From NCBI GenBank assembly GCA_031292015.1, contig JARLHY010000042.1, positions 1 to 62,432 of the forward strand: 62,432 nt of DNA. The letters run 5' to 3'. Made by a program: the position numbers and the translations under genes. The stretch is from Negativicutes bacterium. Its GTDB lineage: Bacteria > Bacillota_C > Negativicutes > Sporomusales_B > JARLHX01. This document shows, piece after piece, positions 57,112 to 62,432 of the stretch. Under the pieces are notes generated by a model, which had not been told where the DNA came from, did not search any database, and was given only the letters and a program-made list of their open reading frames with translations. Position 1 is the first letter of the stretch, and every line of letters starts with the position of its first letter.

Positions 57112-57816
57112 TTAAAGGCCAAGATAGGCCTTGCGTACCAGATCGCTTCCCAGCAGTTCTTCGCCGCTGCCCTGGGTGACAATCCGGCCGGTCTGCAGAA
57201 CATAAGCCCGGTCGGCAAGCTCCAGGGCTTCCCGGACGTTCTGCTCCACCAGCAGGATGGTTTTGCCACTCTCTTTGATCTTGCGGATAAAATCAAAAAT
57301 CTGCATAACCAGCTTCGGAGCGATGCCAAGGGACGGTTCATCCAGCATCAGCAGCTTGGGGTCGGACATCAGGCCGCGGGCGATAACCAGCATTTGCTGC
57401 TCGCCGCCGCTCATTGTCCCCGCCAGCTGGGTCCGGCGTTCCTTGAGACGGGGGAAGAGCTCGTACATTTCCTCCAGCCGGCCTGCCGACTCCTGCTCCG
57501 ATTTTACCGTATAAGCGCCAAGGAGAAGATTCTGCTCCACCGTCATCCGGGCGAAAGTAAGGCGGCCCTCCGGTACATGGGCGATGCCCAGTCCGACGAT
57601 CTGGTGGGCCGGCTTGTTGTTCAGCCTCTGGCCGTCGAATTCGATTTCGCCGCTCAGCGGCTGGATGATGCCGGAAATTCCCCGCAGGATGGTCGATTTG
57701 CCGGCGCCGTTGGCGCCGACGATCGCTACCACCTCGCCGGCCTTCACCTCAAAGGTGATGCCGTGGATAGCCGGAGTTCCTTTATAACCAAGCTTAAGAT
57801 CTTTCGTTTGCAGCAT
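57112..57816 (-). CDS. livF: Branched-chain amino acid ABC transporter ATPase LivF
   Basis: 234 residues. Walker A VGANGAGKST, LivF-type GLGIAHVPEGRLTFARMTVE, signature MSGGEQQMLVIARGL, Walker B LLMLDEPSLGIAP and H-loop Gln (VEQN) in the expected order. One of the two ATPases of the LIV-I-type importer. It overlaps livG by 23 bases; last gene of the operon, followed by a terminator. Confidence 0.92.
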   Translation of the reverse strand: MLQTKDLKLGYKGTPAIHGITFEVKAGEVVAIVGANGAGKSTILRGISGIIQPLSGEIEFDGQRLNNKPAHQIVGLGIAHVPEGRLTFARMTVEQNLLLGAYTVKSEQESAGRLEEMYELFPRLKERRTQLAGTMSGGEQQMLVIARGLMSDPKLLMLDEPSLGIAPKLVMQIFDFIRKIKESGKTILLVEQNVREALELADRAYVLQTGRIVTQGSGEELLGSDLVRKAYLGL

Positions 57817-58531
57817 AATATCGCTCTCCCAAGTACGCTTTGATTACCGCTTCGTTCTGGGCCACATCCGCAGGCGCCCCGGAGGCGATCAGGCGTCCGC
57901 CGTCCAGCACCACCACATGGTGGGAGATGGGCATTACCACTTCCATGACGTGCTCCACAACGAACACCGTGATTCCCTGGTCGTTGATTTTACGGATCAG
58001 TCCGACCGCTTCCTGAGCCTCTTTGGGCGTCAGGCCGGCCATGACCTCATCCAGCAGCAGGAAGCGGGGTTTGGTGGCATAGGCCCTGGCCAGCTCCAGC
58101 CGTTTTTTGTCGGCGATGGTCAGCGCAGTGCCGATGGCGTTTCGCTTGTCGGCCAGCCCCATAAACTCCAGTACTTCTTCGGACCATTGCTGAGCTGTTT
58201 TGCGGTTTTTATCCCGCAGGAAGGCGCCTACCATGACGTTTTCCAGCACCGAGAGAGTGCCGAAGGGCCGGACGATCTGAAAGGTGCGGGCAATGCCCTT
58301 TTGGGCCACCGTCTCCGGCGGCAGACCGCCGATTTCTTCGTCAAGGAATTTGATGCTGCCGCCATCCGGCTTATAGTACCCGGCGATGGTGGCGAAAAGG
58401 GTGCTCTTGCCGGCACCGTTGGGGCCGATAAGGCCGACGATCTGATTTTCCTCCACCGTCAGGCTGACGTCATTGACAGCCAGCAGGCCGCCGAATCGTT
58501 TCGTGGCGTTCGTTACTTCAAAAAAAGCCAA
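57794..58531 (-). CDS. livG: Branched-chain amino acid ABC transporter ATPase LivG
   Basis: 245 residues. Walker A IGPNGAGKST, LivG-type GIARTFQIVRPFGTLSVLEN, ALTIADKKRLELARA in place of a textbook signature motif, Walker B LLLDEVMAGLTP and H-loop VVEHVMEVV. Pairs with LivF on the cytoplasmic side. A TTG start, AGGGGG upstream, 12 bases after livM. The LSGGQ-type signature is written ALTIADKKR, typical for some LivG proteins but weaker than usual. Confidence 0.9.
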   Translation of the reverse strand: MAFFEVTNATKRFGGLLAVNDVSLTVEENQIVGLIGPNGAGKSTLFATIAGYYKPDGGSIKFLDEEIGGLPPETVAQKGIARTFQIVRPFGTLSVLENVMVGAFLRDKNRKTAQQWSEEVLEFMGLADKRNAIGTALTIADKKRLELARAYATKPRFLLLDEVMAGLTPKEAQEAVGLIRKINDQGITVFVVEHVMEVVMPISHHVVVLDGGRLIASGAPADVAQNEAVIKAYLGERYYAANERS

Positions 58532-58543
58532 ATCTCATTCCCC

Positions 58544-59494
58544 CTACTTGCCTGTGATCAGACCCATAAGGCCCGACGGCTTGAGGACCGCGATAATCAT
58601 AATCAGCAGCCCGTAGATGACAAGGTCCAGTGCCGATCCGCTGCCGCCGAGAAGCGCCCGGCTGAACTCGGCCAGCGGGATCATGATGGCGGCGCCGATC
58701 ACCGGACCGGCGATGGTGCCGACCCCGCCGAGGATGGCGATAAGGCAGACCTGAATCGACAGCATCATCGGCAGGACGCTGTCAGGGTCGATGTACAGCA
58801 CATACTGGGCGTAGAAACTGCCGCCGATGGCCATGAAAAAGGCGCTGAAGCCCATCGCCACAAGCTTGTAGCGGGTGATATCGATCCCTAAGGAGCGGGC
58901 GGCATCCTGATCTTCCCGGATTGCCTGGAAATAGTAGCCAAGATAACTTTTCTGCATCCAGTAAGTCACCGCCAGTTGGATGGTCAAAAGCCCCAGAGCG
59001 ATGTAGTAATAAGGCTCCTTTGGTCCGAACGTAAAAGATTTCAGGCCAGGCTCGATAAAGGGCAGATGCTTGCCTACCGCGCCACCGGCCCATTCCCAGT
59101 TGGTGAAAAGCACGAAAAAGATTTCCCCCAGCGCGATGGTGGCGATGACGAAGTAGTGTCCCCGCAGCCGGAAGGTGGGATACCCTATGACCAAAGAAAG
59201 AATAACCGCGATGACGCCGCCGGCCAGCATCCCCACCCAGGGATTGATGCCCAGATTGACCAGGCCGAGGGTCGACGAGTAGGCGCCGATACCGAAAAAC
59301 ACCGCGTGGCCCAAAGAGACCTGCCCGGTATAACCGCCGAGAATGTTCCAGGACCCTGCGAGCAGTGCGTACAGGAAAATCAGGATCATCAGATGGAAGT
59401 AAAATGGCGAGCTGACGAACAGGGGAAAGGCCAGCAGCGCCAGCCAGACAGCGCCGGCCACCAAAACCAATTTATTCTTTAACAGCTGTACCAC
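58544..59494 (-). CDS. livM: Branched-chain amino acid ABC transporter permease LivM
   Basis: 316 residues, about nine membrane helices. The segment NILGGYTGQVSLGHAVFFGIG is the LivM signature, and YKLVAMGFSAFFMAIGGSFY with ILGGVGTIAGPVIGA completes it. It forms the membrane channel with LivH. GTG start, three bases after livH. Confidence 0.92.
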   Translation of the reverse strand: MVQLLKNKLVLVAGAVWLALLAFPLFVSSPFYFHLMILIFLYALLAGSWNILGGYTGQVSLGHAVFFGIGAYSSTLGLVNLGINPWVGMLAGGVIAVILSLVIGYPTFRLRGHYFVIATIALGEIFFVLFTNWEWAGGAVGKHLPFIEPGLKSFTFGPKEPYYYIALGLLTIQLAVTYWMQKSYLGYYFQAIREDQDAARSLGIDITRYKLVAMGFSAFFMAIGGSFYAQYVLYIDPDSVLPMMLSIQVCLIAILGGVGTIAGPVIGAAIMIPLAEFSRALLGGSGSALDLVIYGLLIMIIAVLKPSGLMGLITGK

Positions 59495-59497
59495 CCC

Positions 59498-60379
59498 CTA
59501 AGACGAATGGCCCATCAATCCGCGAGGGCGGATCAGGACAACAAGAAGATAAATCGAGAAGACTACCAGATATTTCAGCGACGGGGCGATGAAGGTTCCG
59601 GCCAGGGCCTCGGTCACACCGATAATCAGACCGGCCCAGAAAGCTCCCTGGATACTGCCGAACCCGCCCAAAGCAACAGTGACGAAAGCCAGGAAGCCAA
59701 ACACCGCGCCGACCTCAGGGAAAACATAATAAAAGTTAGCCAGCAGCGCTCCGGCCACTCCGACGCAGGCTGCGCCGAGGCCCCAGGCCAAAGCGTACAT
59801 CCGGTCGCTGTTGATTCCCATCAGGGCGGCTGCCTGCTTGTTCTCAGCCACCGCCAGCAGGGCCCAGCCGGTCTTGGTTTTGGTGATGAACAGATAGAAG
59901 GCCACAAACATGACCACCGCTCCCACCGACGCGACCAACTGCGGCTTGGAGAAAAAGATGCCGAGAATATCGACTCGCCCCTGCATTGTAACATGCTCCA
60001 GCGTTTTATAGTCGGCGCTGAAGATAAATTGAGCCGCTCCCCGCAGGAACACCAGCAAACCAAAGGTGGAAAAAATCTGGGCCAGCGGCGGGGCAGTGAG
60101 CACCGGTTTGATCAAAACCTTATAGATGATGATCCCGAAAACAAACATCAGCGCCGCGTTCAGGGGCAGCGATACAAGAGAGTTCAGGCCGAAAACGCCG
60201 GTGTTGAATACAAAAGCGATGAACATGCTTATCATCAAAAAATCGCCGTGGGCGAAATTGACGATATCCATGACGCCGAATATGACGGTCAGGCCCAGTG
60301 CAATAAGGGAATAGACGAAGCCCCACAGCAAACCGCTGGCCAGGGTCTGGGCCAGAACGGCTCCGGTAACGTCCGACAA
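59498..60379 (-). CDS. livH: Branched-chain amino acid ABC transporter permease LivH
   Basis: 293 residues with about eight membrane helices. GFVYSLIALGLTVIFGVMDI followed by VNFAHGDFLM is the LivH signature, and ALGGFGSIQGAFWAGLIIG ends the permease core. TTG start behind GAGGTGA. A hairpin (60403-60432) separates it from the binding-protein gene and may lower downstream expression, as is common in Liv operons. Confidence 0.92.
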   Translation of the reverse strand: MSDVTGAVLAQTLASGLLWGFVYSLIALGLTVIFGVMDIVNFAHGDFLMISMFIAFVFNTGVFGLNSLVSLPLNAALMFVFGIIIYKVLIKPVLTAPPLAQIFSTFGLLVFLRGAAQFIFSADYKTLEHVTMQGRVDILGIFFSKPQLVASVGAVVMFVAFYLFITKTKTGWALLAVAENKQAAALMGINSDRMYALAWGLGAACVGVAGALLANFYYVFPEVGAVFGFLAFVTVALGGFGSIQGAFWAGLIIGVTEALAGTFIAPSLKYLVVFSIYLLVVLIRPRGLMGHSS

Positions 60380-60402
60380 AGTGTATCACCTCACTATTAT
60401 GA

Positions 60403-60432
60403 AGGAAGCGGGGACAAGTCCCCCGCTTCCTC
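60403..60432 (-). terminator. Intercistronic hairpin between livK and livH
   Basis: GAAGCGGGG-ACAAGT-CCCCGCTTC with no long T-run, so more likely an mRNA-stabilising or attenuating hairpin than a full stop. Confidence 0.6.
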
Positions 60433-60446
60433 AGCTGTTGCGTCTG

Positions 60447-61748
60447 CTACTTGCGGTTGCCCCAGGCCGGCATCGGCCAGATAATCGGCTTGGATGCCAG
60501 ATCCAACGGCCAGACCGTCACATATTCGCTGTTTTGGATCTGGACGATGATTCCTTGTCCGAGTACGTTCTGATGGGTGGTGGGATCAAATTTGATGCCC
60601 TTCCACGGCATTACCAGCTGATCGGCCGGAATGTTGGTTTCCTCCAGCGCCTTCTTGATGGCGGCGGCATCGGTGGAACCGGCGCGGTTGATGGCATCCA
60701 GCAGGGTCATGGCGGCGGTGAAGGCCCGGGCCGAGTTGCCGGTCATGTTGATGCCGTACTTGGCTTTATAGATCGTGTTGACCTTTTCCACCAGCGGCTT
60801 GTTTTTCGCCAGATCCAGCGCCCATACCTCGCGGCTGAGAATGTACTCGCCGTCTTTGCCCAGCGCTTTCAGGAACTCGGTGTCAACGAAGCCGGCGTCC
60901 ATGGCCAGGATGGCGTCAGGATTGTAATCCAGCTCCTTGTAAGTTTTCATGTACAGGATGGCGTCCGAGGCGTAAGAGGCCTGCAGCACGACATTGGCGC
61001 CGCTGGCCTTGATTTTCTGCACTTCGCTGGACACGTTGGTACTCTTGGCCGGATAGTTGATATCGCTCACCACGGTGTAGTTGCTCTCCTTGGCGTAGCG
61101 GTTCTCGGCCTTGGTCACGTCGGTGCCCCACAGCGTATTCTCGGAAAGAATCGCCAGTTTCGGGTCTTTGAGCGTGCCCTTGGTTTTCAGGTCGTTGAGG
61201 AACTCGAAGAAGTTGGCGGCGAACATGTCGTCATCCGGGGTTGTCCGGAAGAACCACTTGAAGCCGCGGGTAATCAGGGTAGGCGATGTGGAGTCAGCAT
61301 TGACGAAAGGAATGCTGTTGCGCTCGGCTACCTGGCTGGCGGTGGCCGTCACGCCGCTGTGGTAGGAACCGATCAGAGCGACAACCTTTTCCTGGGAAAT
61401 AAGGCGTTCGGCTTCGCTCATGCCTTTTTCGGCCGAAGCCTGATGGTCACCGGTCACAACCACGACCTTCGCCCCGCCCAGATTAGCCAGGCCTTTGCTT
61501 TTGGCCAGCGGCAGGTTGAGGTCCGGGTACTCGCCATTGGCAATAGCTACTGCCAGATTGACGCCGTTCATCAGCTCCACGCCGGTGACCGCGGCCGCGC
61601 CGGTCATGGGGTAAATCGCGCCGATTTTGACTTCCTTTACCGCCGGTTTGGCCGGCTGGGATGAACCGCAGCCGCCGATCAGACTGCCGACAAGCGACAG
61701 AATAATCATCACAGCCAGCGCTTGGACCATAGTCCGTTTTTTGGTCAT
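60447..61748 (-). CDS. livK: Branched-chain amino acid ABC transporter substrate-binding lipoprotein
   Basis: 433 residues. Signal peptide with lipobox LIGGC (Cys near residue 27). The mature part starts VKIGAIYPMTGAAAVTGVEL, the periplasmic-binding type I fold of LivJ/LivK, with VVVTGDHQASAEKGMSEAER and IGSYHSGVTATASQVAE. Somewhat longer than LivK of enterics, so amide or other amino-acid-like ligands are possible. First gene of the livKHMGF operon. ATG behind GGGAGGG. Confidence 0.88.
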   Translation of the reverse strand: MTKKRTMVQALAVMIILSLVGSLIGGCGSSQPAKPAVKEVKIGAIYPMTGAAAVTGVELMNGVNLAVAIANGEYPDLNLPLAKSKGLANLGGAKVVVVTGDHQASAEKGMSEAERLISQEKVVALIGSYHSGVTATASQVAERNSIPFVNADSTSPTLITRGFKWFFRTTPDDDMFAANFFEFLNDLKTKGTLKDPKLAILSENTLWGTDVTKAENRYAKESNYTVVSDINYPAKSTNVSSEVQKIKASGANVVLQASYASDAILYMKTYKELDYNPDAILAMDAGFVDTEFLKALGKDGEYILSREVWALDLAKNKPLVEKVNTIYKAKYGINMTGNSARAFTAAMTLLDAINRAGSTDAAAIKKALEETNIPADQLVMPWKGIKFDPTTHQNVLGQGIIVQIQNSEYVTVWPLDLASKPIIWPMPAWGNRK

Positions 61749-62134
61749 GTTCTGAATCCCTCCCGTTGATTGACTATGTATAACTTGGATAAGTCCCGCG
61801 ACCGCTCACCTGAGCCATTTTGGCGTCAGGTTTACGAAAGAAGGGTACAAAAATCCTTCTCCGGCCCGAAGTCAGATTCTTATACCCACCCTGGTACAAC
61901 TAGTCGCGACTGTTAACTTAAGTCCATTATCATGGAACATAGTTCCGATGTCAATATAAGAAATGGCAGATTGACTACTTTTGAGCATATAAACTATTTT
62001 TACCAGTGCCCTGTAAGGCTATCGGTTGACACTCGCGGCAGGGGCCTATTTTGGCAAAAAAACCTCGCTGGCCAGGCTGCTGCCTCTTCAACGATGTTTC
62101 CAAACATTATATAACCTAGTGGTCTTTCCTCGAA
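61749..62134 (-). other. Upstream region of the liv operon
   Basis: About 390 bases that should contain the liv promoter on the minus strand. Several AT-rich blocks, no ORF with a ribosome site, no recognised riboswitch. Confidence 0.3.
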
Positions 62135-62335
62135 ATTCAGGCCGGCGCGAGCGGAGCTGCGGCTGAACAGGCAGTAAGCTTGCCTGCGGGGGTGCGCGCG
62201 GACGTCACCCACATCGCGTCCATGCGCTGGGGATGACTGTCTCGGCGTCCTGCCTCGACCCGCCTTACCCGCTCGCAGGCTTCACTAACGGCCTGTACCA
62301 GCCTATGCAACGTCGCGGCGTGCCTGAATTTCCAC
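62135..62335 (+). repeat. Large imperfect palindrome at the right end
   Basis: GAAATTCAGGCCGGCGCG near 62130 is complementary to CGCGGCGTGCCTGAATTTCC near 62315; inside, GCGAGCGG faces CCCGCTCGC and AGGCA-GTAAGCT-TGCCT forms a hairpin. About 200 bases in all, similar in style to the elements at 37308 and 45691 but without obvious sequence identity. No gene is supported from here to the window's end. Confidence 0.5.
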
Positions 62336-62432
62336 ATTAAGAGTTCCCATACTCTTAGTTCCGAGGAATGCCAGTTAATTTCTGGCGAGAGGCCGCAAAG
62401 GTATCCGGCACTTTTACGGCCGAACCTATTTA

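Noticed and set aside
57917..58891. 324-codon plus-strand frame opposite livG and livM
   Set aside because: Covers two real genes and their junction on the other strand.
60381..61664. 427-codon plus-strand frame opposite livK
   Set aside because: Antisense to a clear lipoprotein; no domain recognised.

Overview
The window looks like chromosome from a diderm, endospore-forming Firmicute of the Negativicutes (Sporomusaceae-like). The evidence is mixed. Outer-membrane traits are an OM beta-barrel protein ending in Phe (20648-21259) and an ExbB/ExbD/TonB-like locus (5551-7415). Firmicute traits are a Tyr T-box in front of tyrS, GGAGG ribosome sites with many TTG/GTG starts, a c-di-GMP-I riboswitch, and a Gly-rich coat-like gene behind a sigma-K-type promoter. 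No rRNA, intact tRNA, CRISPR array, IS element or prophage was seen. The genus is inference.

Layout. 1-2.2 kb: tail of one gene, two exported or membrane proteins and a hemopexin-repeat lipoprotein. 2.6-5.2 kb: a GcvT-SHMT fusion. 5.5-7.4 kb: exbB-exbD and a TonB-like protein with TPRs. 7.7-13.1 kb: small regulator, tRNA-like remnants, PhzF-family enzyme, two short soluble chemoreceptor-like proteins around an acyltransferase. 13.3-16.9 kb: c-di-GMP riboswitch with a membrane sensor kinase, a structured leader, a duplicated small-barrel protein and a HipA-like kinase. 17.1-19.2 kb: sodium/solute symporter overlapping a HutP-family gene behind an attenuator-like terminator, then a small ORF. 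19.3-22.5 kb (minus): polysaccharide deacetylase, Cys/Pro-rich peptide, OM barrel, isocitrate dehydrogenase. 22.9-31 kb: GAF-PAS-GGDEF-HD-GYP protein, transporters, a double GGCT protein, a carbohydrate-binding protein, a decayed repeat tract, a FliB-like protein and a Yip1 protein. 31.3-35.9 kb: sigma-54 activator, leucine dehydrogenase behind a -24/-12 promoter, and an amino-acid permease. 36.1-39.5 kb: DUF2087 and GIY-YIG proteins, a large cloverleaf palindrome, tyrS with T-box, DUF427. 39.5-43 kb (minus): OpuC-type osmoprotectant ABC operon. 43.2-49.7 kb: KduD-like SDR, REC-CheX plus CheX pair, DUF1992, coat-like protein, MFS exporter, and a second GGDEF-HD-GYP protein. 50-55.8 kb: a GntR regulator fused to a pyruvate-kinase-like body, divergent from pckA, followed by a phosphofructokinase. 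56-61.7 kb (minus): third short chemoreceptor-like protein and a livKHMGF operon.

Themes. c-di-GMP signalling appears three times: one riboswitch and two cyclase/phosphodiesterase hybrids whose active sites are degenerate in complementary ways. The PEP node has pckA, a PFK and a putative PEP/sugar-phosphate-sensing GntR-pyruvate kinase chimera with a candidate operator between it and pckA. Amino-acid metabolism is represented by leucine dehydrogenase, an APC permease, the Liv transporter, HutP and GcvT-SHMT. Intergenic DNA carries large nested palindromes: three copies of one family (29.1, 45.7 and 49.7 kb), one cloverleaf (37.3 kb) and one more at 62.1 kb.

Limits: all product calls rest on reading motifs by eye, with no database search. 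Promoters, operators and RNA structures are pattern matches.
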